Shown here in pieces: positions 1 through 5,989 of a stretch of DNA of 5,989 nucleotides. The DNA lies in the NCBI GenBank assembly GCA_012839665.1, contig DUMX01000237.1, forward strand, positions 1 through 5,989, written 5' to 3'. Within the stretch, counting starts at the first letter, position 1. The number at the start of each line of letters is the position of its first letter. A model generated the notes under the pieces. The model was not told where the DNA came from and ran no database searches. It saw only the letters and a program-made list of their open reading frames with translations. This DNA is from Gelria sp. (GTDB taxonomy: Bacteria > Bacillota > Syntrophomonadia > Syntrophomonadales > Syntrophomonadaceae). Position numbers and translations under genes: made by a program.

Positions 1-24
1 AAATAACGTCAGGGGGTCACCTGA

Positions 25-276
25 ATGAGTGAAAATCGTATTGGAGTAATTGGCATAGTAGTTGAAAATCGCGAAGTGGTACCACAGGTTAATAAGATAT
101 TGAGCGATTACGCTGCTATAATTATAGGTAGAATGGGGCTTCCCTATCGGGAAAAAGATGTGTCCGTGATTTCTTTGATTGTTGACGGAAATACTGATAC
201 ACTGGGGGCCTTAACCGGAAAGTTGGGTAACCTGCCCCAGGTTACGGTCAAAAGTGCCTTAACTAAATCCTCTTGA
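25..276 (+). CDS. TM1266-family putative iron-only hydrogenase system regulator
   Basis: This 83-residue protein resembles the TM1266 family, small ACT/NikR-C-like proteins usually found beside hydE, hydF and hydG and named putative iron-only hydrogenase system regulators. Family hallmarks I see are the opening beta strand IGVIGIVVENRE (residues 6-17), the central IIGRMGLPYRE segment (34-44), the hydrophobic strand VSVISLIVDG (46-55), and the closing TLGALTGKLGNLPQV stretch (59-73). The length is normal for the family. It has no DNA-binding domain of its own, so a regulatory role is only proposed; it could be a ligand-sensing or partner protein. The ATG follows AGGGGGT (11-17) by 7 bases. Its promoter lies outside the window or in the first 10 bases. 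A terminator-like hairpin separates it from hydG. Family assignment is by recognition of sequence pattern and context. Confidence 0.88.
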   Translation: MSENRIGVIGIVVENREVVPQVNKILSDYAAIIIGRMGLPYREKDVSVISLIVDGNTDTLGALTGKLGNLPQVTVKSALTKSS

Positions 277-377
277 ATTATTGCTAAATAAGACCTGGTA
301 AAAGGCAAAAGCTGATTAACAGGTCCCGAAATTATAAAAACCGTTCCCTAATAATGAGGTTAGTACTGAGTTAAAGG

Positions 378-405
378 GGTGAGGATATACTTAAATTTCT
401 TCACC
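378..405 (+). promoter_or_regulatory. Leader hairpin just before the terminator, possible anti-antiterminator
   Basis: GGTGAGGA (378-385) pairs with TCTTCACC (398-405), 8 bp with one G-U pair, around a 12-base loop. It ends exactly where the terminator stem starts at 406. The 5' arm could instead pair with the terminator: GGGGTGAG (376-383) against CTTACTCT (407-414), 8 bp with three G-U pairs. The two folds exclude each other, the usual logic of an attenuator. No known riboswitch class was recognised, and the pairing is modest in strength, so this may be chance. Confidence 0.3.
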
Positions 406-439
406 GCTTACTCTATATTAGGGTAAGCATTTTTTGTTT
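406..439 (+). terminator. Rho-independent terminator or attenuator upstream of hydG
   Basis: GCTTACTC (406-413) pairs with GGGTAAGC (421-428), 8 bp with one G-U pair, around the 7-base loop TATATTA. An A and the run TTTTTTGTTT (430-439) follow. This is a normal intrinsic terminator in form. It lies 130 bases after the TM1266-family gene and 57 bases before the hydG start, so it either ends the first transcript or conditionally stops transcription entering the maturation genes. Confidence 0.65.
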
Positions 440-495
440 AGAGGTAATATTGGAGAATAGACACAGATAACACATAATGGGGAGGAATGTATAAA

Positions 496-1962
496 ATGGG
501 TAGTGTTTCGGTAAAAGAGTGGGTACAAAATGTTATTAAACCCGAAGAAATTGAGAAATACCTTGATAACGGCAAAGATTTCATTGATGAAAATTATATT
601 AATGAAACTTTGCTTAAGAAGCAAAGGCCGGAAAAATCGGAAATCCGGGAGATTATGGCCAAATCCCTCGAACTGCAGCGGTTGGAACCGGAGGAAACCG
701 CAGCTCTGTTAAACTGCAACGACGAAGAGCTATGGGAAGAAATGTATGCTGCCGGACTAGAAATAAAAATTAAGGTTTACGGACGCCGTATCGTAACCTT
801 CGCACCTCTGTATGTAAGTAATCGTTGTGTGAATAACTGTGTTTATTGTGGTTTTCGCAGTGAAAATAAGAATATCCACCGACATAGCCTGAATACCGAA
901 GAACTGCAGGAGGAAATTAAAGCCCTGGTAAGTAAGGGACATAAGCGTTTGATTATGGTTTATGGGGAACATCCTAAATCGGACGTAAACTACATTGCTG
1001 ACACTTTGCAAACTGCCTACAGTACTAAAGTTGATAACGGGGAAATCCGGCGGGTAAATGTTAACGCTGCTCCCCTGTGTGTTGAAGACTTGAAAGTATT
1101 GAAAGAGGTAGGCATTGGTACCTTCCAGGTATTCCAGGAAACCTACCATCACCAGACCTATAAAAACCTACATTCCCGCGGCCCTCTAAAACGCGACTAT
1201 CTCTGGCGCCTTTATTCCCTGCACCGCTGCATTGAAGCCGGGGTAGATGATGTAGGCCTGGGTGCACTTTTTGGTCTATATAACTGGAAATTTGAAATTA
1301 TGGGCTTACTATTACACACCATTGACCTGGAAAATAAATTTGGCGGAATTGGTCCCCACACCATCTCTTTCCCCCGCCTGCAACCAGCGGTAAATACCCC
1401 CTGGATTAATAATAGTCCTTATCTAGTCGATGATGATACCTTTAAAAAACTGGTTACGGTCATTAGGCTAGCAGTACCCTATACCGGTATGATAATCACT
1501 GCCCGGGAAAAGGCCGAAGTAAGGGATGATGTTTTACAGGTAGGTTGCACCCAACTGGATGCCGATGCCAACATTGGCGTAGGCAGCTATAGTAAACATG
1601 CCCTGGATTATAATAAGCAACAGTTTATCCTGGGAGATAACCGCAGCCTGGATGAGGCTATTCGTGCTCTTGCCCACATGGGCTTTATCACCTCTTTTTG
1701 TACTGCTGATTATCGTTGTGGCCGGACTGGAGCTTGCTTCATGGACATAACCAAAAAGGGTAAAATTCATAACCTGTGTATGCCCAATGCTATTCTAACC
1801 TTTAAAGAATACCTGCTCGATTATGCCAGTGATGAAACTAAAAAAGTTGGCCAGCCTTTGATTGAAATGGAACTGGAATCACTACCTAATGAAGGTATTA
1901 AGCAGACTGTGAGAGAAATGTTAACCCGAATTGAAGCTGGGGAAAGGGATTTATTCCTGTAA
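496..1962 (+). CDS. hydG: [FeFe]-hydrogenase maturase HydG, radical SAM tyrosine lyase
   Basis: HydG cleaves tyrosine with SAM radical chemistry to p-cresol and dehydroglycine, and from the latter makes CO and cyanide on an iron-cysteine complex, the precursor of the H-cluster 2Fe unit. The protein is 488 residues, the usual size. The radical SAM motif is C111-x3-C115-x2-C118 (CVNNCVYC), followed by YGEHP (156-160), NVNAAPL, FQETYH (213-218) and GPHTISFPR, all typical of HydG rather than ThiH. The C-terminal auxiliary cluster motif, normally C-x2-C-x22-C, reads C402-x2-D405-x22-C428, so the middle cysteine is Asp; extra cysteines lie at 408 and 414. An in-frame ATG at 487 exists, but it starts one base after GGAGG (481-485); the ATG at 496 is 10 bases away and is preferred. 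The next gene begins 25 bases downstream. Confidence 0.95.
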   Translation: MGSVSVKEWVQNVIKPEEIEKYLDNGKDFIDENYINETLLKKQRPEKSEIREIMAKSLELQRLEPEETAALLNCNDEELWEEMYAAGLEIKIKVYGRRIVTFAPLYVSNRCVNNCVYCGFRSENKNIHRHSLNTEELQEEIKALVSKGHKRLIMVYGEHPKSDVNYIADTLQTAYSTKVDNGEIRRVNVNAAPLCVEDLKVLKEVGIGTFQVFQETYHHQTYKNLHSRGPLKRDYLWRLYSLHRCIEAGVDDVGLGALFGLYNWKFEIMGLLLHTIDLENKFGGIGPHTISFPRLQPAVNTPWINNSPYLVDDDTFKKLVTVIRLAVPYTGMIITAREKAEVRDDVLQVGCTQLDADANIGVGSYSKHALDYNKQQFILGDNRSLDEAIRALAHMGFITSFCTADYRCGRTGACFMDITKKGKIHNLCMPNAILTFKEYLLDYASDETKKVGQPLIEMELESLPNEGIKQTVREMLTRIEAGERDLFL

Positions 1963-1987
1963 TTGATGCTGTTTAGGAGGTTTTTCC

Positions 1988-2308
1988 ATGGGTAATCTAG
2001 GTTCACTTATTGACAGTTATTATAAGAGTAGTGGAGACATTATAGTTTCCTGTCACCAGGCTCTACAACAGCTATATCCGGAGCTAATGATGCGCTGGGC
2101 CAGGATTTACGGTTATCGCTGGTCTTTTATTCACGGTACTATAATCGATAATATTAGCACCAGTCTGGTTAAACTGCGCCTGAATAATGATTATGGCCTA
2201 TGTATTGATAATGCCAACATAATCACTCCTGAGCAACTAAATGAAATAAAAAATACTCTTAAGGAGTACTTTGCCAATGATAAGTTTTTCCACAACCCAG
2301 ATAGTTGA
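1988..2308 (+). CDS. Unknown small protein in the hydrogenase maturation operon
   Basis: I do not recognise this 106-residue protein. It appears soluble: no signal peptide and no membrane segment. The first half looks helical, with an aromatic and basic core at about residues 29-50 (LYPELMMRWARIYGYRW, then FIHG). A likely beta strand follows (SLVKLRLNNDYGLCIDN, about 59-75), then a charged helix (ITPEQLNEIKNTLKEYF, 79-95). Cysteines at 22 and 72 and histidines at 23, 49 and 102 form no known metal motif. The ATG follows AGGAGG (1975-1980) by 7 bases, a strong site, and codon use matches the neighbours, so it is very likely translated. It lies between hydG and hydE, and its last 32 bases overlap hydE, whose ribosome site lies inside it. 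A role in H-cluster maturation or in partnership with HydG or HydE is an inference from position alone. Confidence 0.8.
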   Translation: MGNLGSLIDSYYKSSGDIIVSCHQALQQLYPELMMRWARIYGYRWSFIHGTIIDNISTSLVKLRLNNDYGLCIDNANIITPEQLNEIKNTLKEYFANDKFFHNPDS

Positions 2309-3332
2309 TTATTTAAAAAGCAAAGACCCGGCAATACACCATTTTTTGTTGGAGAAGGCTGACCGCTATCGCCAGGAGAACCGGGGTAGAGCAGTTTACT
2401 TTCGTGGTCTAATCGAATATTCCAATATCTGCAGCCAAAACTGTTTCTATTGCGGTTTGCGCCGGGATAATCTTTTTATCAAACGCTACCATCTGGACCG
2501 AGAAGAAATTATCAGTTTAGCTATGGAGGCTCATAATAATGGTTACCAATCCATTTGCCTGCAATCAGGACAAGTATCCTCCAGCAAAGAAATTGATTTG
2601 GTAGCCGAAGTGGTAGCTACTATTAAAGAGCTTAGTGGTAAGAAGGGACAAGGCCTGGGTATTACCCTGAGTCTGGGAGAGTTATCTTACCAACAGTACC
2701 AGCAGCTCTGGAATGCTGGTGCTCATCGCTACCTGTTGCGAATTGAAACTTCTAACCCGGTACTTTTTCAAAAAATTCATCCCCCCGAGCAGAGCTTTAG
2801 CCGGCGTCTGGAGTGTTTACAGGCTTTGAGAGAGATTGGCTATCAGGTAGGTACTGGAGTAATGATTGGATTTCCCGGTCAGAGCTATGAGGACCTGGCT
2901 TATGACCTGCAGTTTTTCCGGGAAAAAGATATCGATATGCTGGGAATGGGACCATATATTCCCCACCCTGATGTACCCCTGGCTGATGAAAAAAAGGAAT
3001 ATATTTCCGATGTTTTTGGAACCAGTATTAAAATGCTGGCATTAGCCCGAATAATGATGCCGGATATAAACATGGTAGCTTCCACTGCCCTGCAAAGCAT
3101 TCACCCGGACGGTCTAAAAATGGGTTTAAAAGCCGGGGCTAATATTGTAATGCCCATACTTACTCCCGAGAAAAACCGCCAGGACTATATGCTGTACGCT
3201 AATAAAAAACATAGTGCTTTTGAAACTCTACAGCAAGATATTAAAGCCGCCGGCTATGAACCAACCCTCTGGCAATGGGGAGATTCCCCCCATTACTTTA
3301 AACGGAAAAGAGAACAGGCCAAAGGGGAATAG
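2277..3332 (+). CDS. hydE: [FeFe]-hydrogenase maturase HydE, radical SAM
   Basis: HydE is a radical SAM enzyme thought to act on the Fe(CO)2(CN)-cysteine product of HydG on the way to the 2Fe subcluster. The 351-residue protein has the motif C52-x3-C56-x2-C59 (CSQNCFYC) in the HydE-like context GLIEYSNIC...CGLRRDN, then LQSGQ (95-99), SLGE (132-135), LLRIETSNP (153-161), GVMIGFPGQ (194-202) and GMGPYIPHPD (223-232). There is no cysteine after C180, so the second, C-terminal cluster seen in Thermotoga HydE is absent; that cluster is not essential and is poorly conserved. The ATG at 2277 is 10 bases after AAGGAG (2261-2266); a TTG at 2271 is in frame but only 4 bases from it and is less likely. 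The 32-base overlap with the preceding gene suggests translational coupling. hydF begins 29 bases downstream. Confidence 0.95.
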   Translation: MISFSTTQIVDYLKSKDPAIHHFLLEKADRYRQENRGRAVYFRGLIEYSNICSQNCFYCGLRRDNLFIKRYHLDREEIISLAMEAHNNGYQSICLQSGQVSSSKEIDLVAEVVATIKELSGKKGQGLGITLSLGELSYQQYQQLWNAGAHRYLLRIETSNPVLFQKIHPPEQSFSRRLECLQALREIGYQVGTGVMIGFPGQSYEDLAYDLQFFREKDIDMLGMGPYIPHPDVPLADEKKEYISDVFGTSIKMLALARIMMPDINMVASTALQSIHPDGLKMGLKAGANIVMPILTPEKNRQDYMLYANKKHSAFETLQQDIKAAGYEPTLWQWGDSPHYFKRKREQAKGE

Positions 3333-3361
3333 ACGCGGCTCTTACAATTGGAGGTTTCGCT

Positions 3362-4576
3362 ATGAGTCTTAATGATACTCCCCGGGCTAATCGGCCCCAT
3401 ATTGCTATATTCGGAAGGCGTAATGCCGGGAAATCCAGCCTGATAAACGCTATAACCGGACAGGATATAGCCCTGGTATCGGAACAGGCAGGAACGACCA
3501 CCGACCCGGTTTATAAATCCATGGAAATCCTGCCCCTGGGACCATGTGTCCTCATAGACACCGCTGGAATAGATGATGAAGGAACCCTGGGACAACTCCG
3601 GGTAAAGAAAACCAGAGAAGTGCTGGAAAAATCCGACCTGGCTATATTAATAATTGACCCTACTCTGGGTATAAGTAATTTCGAAAAAAATTTGCTGAAA
3701 TCCTTTGACCAACAAGGGGTTCCTGTACTTGGAGTTTTAAATAAAATAGATTTGTTAAAAGATGAGATAGAAGAACTGGCAAAAGAACTGGACCTTAACT
3801 TGCACCCGATAAGTGCACTAACTGGCGAAGGTATAGCGGAGTTAAAGGAGCTTGTTGCCCGGCACACACCTACAGATTATACCAGGGACAGCATAGTCGG
3901 TGACCTGTTATCCCCGGGGGATTTATGTATATTAGTTACTCCCATTGATAGTGCTGCCCCCAAAGGCCGTTTAATATTGCCACAGGTACAAACTATTAGA
4001 GATATTTTAAATCATAATGCTTTAGCTCTGGTAGTTAAAGAAACTGAACTACCTGCAGCCCTGGCTTCGCTGAAAGAGCCGCCCCGTTTAGTTATTACGG
4101 ATTCGCAGGTCTTTAAGGAAGTATCTGCCCTGCTAGATACATCTATTCCCCTGACTTCATTTTCTATACTATTTGCCCGCTACAAAGCTGACCTGAAGGC
4201 CATGATGGAAGGCATTAAAACAGTAGAAAATCTCAAGCCCGGAGCCCGGGTATTAATTGCTGAGGCCTGTACCCATCACCGTCAGGAGGACGATATCGGC
4301 ACCATAAAAATACCCCGCCTGCTGGAAAAACAAGCAGGAGGTAAATTAGATATTACCTGGTATAGTGGTAGCTCCTACCCTGAAGATCTGGAAAGCTATG
4401 AATTAATAATTCACTGCGGCGCCTGCATGTTAAATCGCAAACAGATGCTTTCCCGTGTCCGTAAAGCCCGGGAAAAAAACGTACCCATTGTAAACTACGG
4501 CGTTTTCCTGGCCTACATGAACGGAATCCTGGAAAGAACCACCAGTAACCTAACTGGTCGGGGCGACAGGATTTGA
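3362..4576 (+). CDS. hydF: [FeFe]-hydrogenase maturation GTPase and scaffold HydF
   Basis: HydF carries the assembled 2Fe precursor and delivers it to apo-hydrogenase. The 404-residue protein starts with a Era/TrmE-like GTPase domain: P-loop GRRNAGKSS (18-26), switch I threonines in GTTTDP (44-49), DTAG (66-69), NKID (127-130) and SAL (151-153). A dimerisation region follows, then the cluster-binding domain with C303-x-H305 and H351-C-G-A-C355, the normal CxH...HCxxC ligand set with 45 residues between the two histidines. The ATG follows GGAGG (3350-3354) by 7 bases, and the gene is 29 bases after hydE, so the genes are one operon. The C-terminus is odd: the last codons (from about Thr398) and the stop are the complement of the 3' part of a tRNA-Pro gene, giving a tail TGRGDRI unlikely to be conserved in the family. 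Confidence 0.95.
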   Translation: MSLNDTPRANRPHIAIFGRRNAGKSSLINAITGQDIALVSEQAGTTTDPVYKSMEILPLGPCVLIDTAGIDDEGTLGQLRVKKTREVLEKSDLAILIIDPTLGISNFEKNLLKSFDQQGVPVLGVLNKIDLLKDEIEELAKELDLNLHPISALTGEGIAELKELVARHTPTDYTRDSIVGDLLSPGDLCILVTPIDSAAPKGRLILPQVQTIRDILNHNALALVVKETELPAALASLKEPPRLVITDSQVFKEVSALLDTSIPLTSFSILFARYKADLKAMMEGIKTVENLKPGARVLIAEACTHHRQEDDIGTIKIPRLLEKQAGGKLDITWYSGSSYPEDLESYELIIHCGACMLNRKQMLSRVRKAREKNVPIVNYGVFLAYMNGILERTTSNLTGRGDRI

Positions 4577-4631
4577 ACCTGCGACTTCTACGTCCCGAAC
4601 GTAGCGCTCCACCAAACTGAGCTACGCCCCG
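4555..4631 (-). tRNA. tRNA-Pro, anticodon CGG, CCA encoded
   Basis: Read on the minus strand, a full 77-base cloverleaf is present. The acceptor stem is CGGGGCG / CGCCCCG, with discriminator A and an encoded CCA (4555-4557). The D stem is GCTC / GAGC with GGT in the loop, and the anticodon stem CTACG / CGTAG encloses TTCGGGA, giving anticodon CGG, which reads the proline codon CCG. The variable loop has 5 bases, and the T stem GCAGG / CCTGT encloses TTCAAAT. The C1-G72 start also fits proline tRNA. Its 3' 22 bases overlap the end of hydF on the opposite strand. No U-rich terminator is seen beyond its 3' end. Confidence 0.96.
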
Positions 4632-4642
4632 GTCACTGAATA

Positions 4643-4671
4643 ATAATATCAGTTTTATTAGTTACCGTCAA
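4643..4671 (-). promoter_or_regulatory. Sigma-A type promoter of the tRNA-Pro gene
   Basis: On the minus strand, TTGACG (4671-4666) and TATTAT (4648-4643) are separated by exactly 17 bases, near-consensus -35 and -10 boxes. The expected start near 4636 leaves a leader of about 5 bases before the mature 5' end at 4631, normal for an RNase P-trimmed tRNA. Confidence 0.85.
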
Positions 4672-4689
4672 CATCGCTAAATAGAAAAT

Positions 4690-4725
4690 AAACCTGGGAT
4701 AAACATTTATAATTATCCCAGGTTT
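4690..4725. terminator. Bidirectional Rho-independent terminator
   Basis: A 13-bp perfect stem (4690-4702 with 4713-4725, core AACCTGGGATAA) encloses a 10-base loop. On the plus strand TTTTATTAATTT overlaps and follows it; on the minus strand TATTTTCTAT follows. It can end the NlpC/P60 gene on the minus strand (stop at 4770) and catch transcription from the hydG-hydF operon after it has crossed the tRNA gene. It also insulates the tRNA promoter from the NlpC/P60 gene. Confidence 0.85.
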
Positions 4726-4769
4726 TATTAATTTGTAAAAATAACCGTAGCCTTTTTTCTTTATGAACG

Positions 4770-5648
4770 TTACTCCGGCAAAATCCGTTTAGAACCCACG
4801 TAGTACTGGCTATAATAAGGACCATTCAAAGAAGAATAAATTACCCCACCACTTCTTGAGGAACTTGAATGAATGAACTGATTATTGGCTACATAAATAC
4901 CTACATGGTCGATGCCAGATGACCTGGGCCCTTTGAAAAATACTAAATCTCCCTCACGTAAATTAGACTTGTCAACTGCAACACCTACTCCGTATATGCC
5001 AGCTGCAGTACGTGGCAAACTATAGCCATGTTGTTTGAAAACATAACCGACAAAACCAGAACAATCAAAACCACCGGGACCAGAACCACCATAACTATAG
5101 CGAGTGCCTAAATATTTAGCACCATACTGACATATACTCGCCCCGATATCGTTTTCATCAGTTTCAGTACTAGTAACCGGTTGCGGAGACGGATTAACTG
5201 GTTTAGCTCGAGATGGAGATGCTGGTGCTACTGATGTGCGAGCTACCCCTTTAACATAAAGCCGATCCCCTACGTTAAGTCGGTCCGAAGAAAGGTTATT
5301 CAAGCTCATTAATTGCTGTACGGTAGTATTAAAATTACGTGCAATAGTCCATAAGTTGTCCCCACTACGAACAGTGTAAATATTGTTGGAGTCAGCTGCT
5401 AACGTTGGGGTTTGATTTCTGCTAGTAGTTGTAGAGTTTACTACTAGTTTCATGCCTATTTGAAGTCGGTCTGATGATAAACGATTGTTTTGCTGCAGGC
5501 TATTAACAGTCACCCCGTATTTATTGGCAATATCCCAGAGAGTGTCACCTGCTTTTACAACATGAACGGTTTGTGCAGCCAGAGCTGTTCCTGCCTGCAA
5601 TATAAGTAATATCGCTGCCAAACAAATGATATGTAAATACTTTCGCAT
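4770..5648 (-). CDS. Secreted LysM-NlpC/P60 cell-wall endopeptidase
   Basis: The 292-residue product is a probable peptidoglycan peptide hydrolase exported to the cell wall. It has a signal peptide (MRK, then a hydrophobic stretch to about residue 20, likely cleavage after ALA near 24 or 25). Two LysM domains follow, at about 27-70 (VHVVKAGDTLWDIANKYGV) and 90-132 (IYTVRSGDNLWTIARNF), which bind glycan strands. A Ser/Pro/Thr linker (about 133-168) leads to the NlpC/P60 domain (169-292) with catalytic Cys196 in FDCSGF, His248 in IDHVGIY and the third polar residue His260 in FIHSS. The frame can be extended to a GTG at 5666, but the ATG at 5648 puts the signal peptide at the true N-terminus and has GAGAGGTAGG just upstream, so it is preferred. 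The gene stands alone and ends at a terminator. The precise role (growth, separation, spore-related) cannot be told from sequence. Confidence 0.92.
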   Translation of the reverse strand: MRKYLHIICLAAILLILQAGTALAAQTVHVVKAGDTLWDIANKYGVTVNSLQQNNRLSSDRLQIGMKLVVNSTTTSRNQTPTLAADSNNIYTVRSGDNLWTIARNFNTTVQQLMSLNNLSSDRLNVGDRLYVKGVARTSVAPASPSRAKPVNPSPQPVTSTETDENDIGASICQYGAKYLGTRYSYGGSGPGGFDCSGFVGYVFKQHGYSLPRTAAGIYGVGVAVDKSNLREGDLVFFKGPRSSGIDHVGIYVANNQFIHSSSSRSGGVIYSSLNGPYYSQYYVGSKRILPE

Positions 5649-5885
5649 AATTCCTACCTCTCCCACTATTTAGAACCCTTACCATAAAATATTAGTTTTC
5701 GATTCTAAATGTTAAACCTTATACATCCCTCCTTCTATTTTTAAGTCGTATATCAAAATAAAATATAAAATCGTTAAATAAATTGCCAAATTTTAATATT
5801 CTTCATCAAAGGCAATTATCCTTCTTTTCTTTTAAAATTAATAGGGAAATAGACCGGGATTAGACACTGAAGGAGACTGAAAAGT

Positions 5886-5918
5886 ATGAAAAACACTGAA
5901 TTTTATTATATTTTCTAA
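5886..5918 (+). CDS. Possible 10-residue micro-ORF in the centre of the inverted repeat
   Basis: ATG at 5886 opens MKNTEFYYIF and stops at TAA 5916-5918, just inside the right arm. AAGGAGA (5870-5876) lies 9 bases before the ATG, a good ribosome-site match and spacing. Ten codons are too few to judge coding potential, and AT-rich DNA with a purine-rich patch makes this easily by chance. It could be a leader peptide or nothing. Confidence 0.15.
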   Translation: MKNTEFYYIF

Positions 5919-5971
5919 TCCCGGTCTATTTCCCTATTAATTTTAAAAGAAAAGAAGGATAATTGCCTTTG

Positions 5972-5989
5972 ATGAAGAATATTAAAATT
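5972..5989 (+). CDS. Possible start of a gene running off the window
   Basis: ATG at 5972 begins MKNIKI and stays open to the last base. A GAAGGA patch (5954-5959) lies 12 bases before it, a little far. Because it is in the right arm, the same six codons occur on the minus strand at 5806-5789, where the frame closes after MKNIKIWQFI at 5774. Six codons cannot support a real call. Confidence 0.12.

Larger units (their letters stand above)
5789..5989. repeat. Perfect long inverted repeat, 76-bp arms, 49-base centre
   Basis: Bases 5789-5864 are the exact reverse complement of 5914-5989, with no mismatch in 76 positions; the centre is 5865-5913. The right arm ends at the last base of the window, so the repeat may continue outward; the base at 5788 has no partner to test. 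The centre holds two copies of ACACTGAA (5864-5871 and 5893-5900). Together with 5649-5788, this fills the stretch upstream of the NlpC/P60 gene, which has no ordinary gene. It could be an invertible or foldback element, a very strong hairpin, or an artefact at a contig end. Confidence 0.9.

Noticed and set aside
292..325. Hairpin GACCTG / CAGGTC after the first gene
   Set aside because: Only 6 bp with a 22-base loop and no U-run; the structure at 406-439 is far better as a terminator.
450..478. Promoter-like TTGGAG - 17 bases - CATAAT before hydG
   Set aside because: The start point would fall near 485, cutting off the GGAGG ribosome site at 481-485, so it could not make a normally translated hydG message.
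487..495. Upstream ATG of hydG giving three extra residues (MYK)
   Set aside because: It begins one base after GGAGG, too close for initiation; the ATG at 496 has a workable 10-base spacing.
757..1152. 131-codon open frame on the minus strand within hydG
   Set aside because: It is the antisense shadow of a strongly conserved gene, has no ribosome site and no recognisable protein features.
3511..3867. 118-codon open frame on the minus strand within hydF
   Set aside because: Ser/Phe-rich antisense shadow of the GTPase domain; nothing supports translation.
5649..5666. GTG start for the NlpC/P60 gene giving six extra residues
   Set aside because: The extension MGEVGI would precede the signal peptide, and its codons are the ribosome site of the ATG at 5648.
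1..5989. CRISPR array, transposase or phage genes
   Set aside because: No regularly spaced repeats and no recombinase, transposase or phage protein in any frame; the only large repeat is the terminal palindrome.

Overview
The window is a low-GC stretch with the style of an anaerobic clostridial Firmicute: strong AGGAGG ribosome sites, tight operon packing and an encoded tRNA CCA. A fermentative or syntrophic member of Clostridia such as a Syntrophomonas relative is my best guess, by inference only. Its main content is the complete maturation set for [FeFe]-hydrogenase.

Left part (25-4576, plus strand): a small TM1266-type protein (putative iron-only hydrogenase system regulator), then a 219-base gap holding a terminator or attenuator, then the run hydG - unknown 106-residue gene - hydE - hydF. 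HydG, a radical SAM tyrosine lyase, makes the CO and cyanide of the H-cluster as an Fe-cysteine synthon. HydE, also radical SAM, processes that synthon. HydF, a GTPase and Fe-S scaffold, assembles the 2Fe subcluster and hands it to the hydrogenase. The gene between hydG and hydE has no function I recognise, and its end overlaps the start of hydE by 32 bases. No hydrogenase structural gene lies in the window.

Middle (4555-4725): a tRNA-Pro (CGG) gene on the minus strand with a near-consensus promoter. It converges on hydF so closely that the last codons and stop of hydF are read from the antisense strand of the tRNA. A 13-bp bidirectional terminator follows.

Right part (4770-5648, minus strand): a secreted cell-wall hydrolase with two LysM domains and an NlpC/P60 domain, unrelated to the maturases. 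Upstream of it, bases 5649-5788 are AT-rich with no gene, apart from an orphan ribosome-site-like sequence. From 5789 to the last base runs a perfect inverted repeat with 76-bp arms and a 49-base centre holding a 10-codon reading frame.

The items most worth checking are the Cys-to-Asp change in the C-terminal cluster motif of HydG, the unknown gene inside the maturation operon, the hydF/tRNA overlap and the large terminal palindrome, which may be real or an assembly fold-back.
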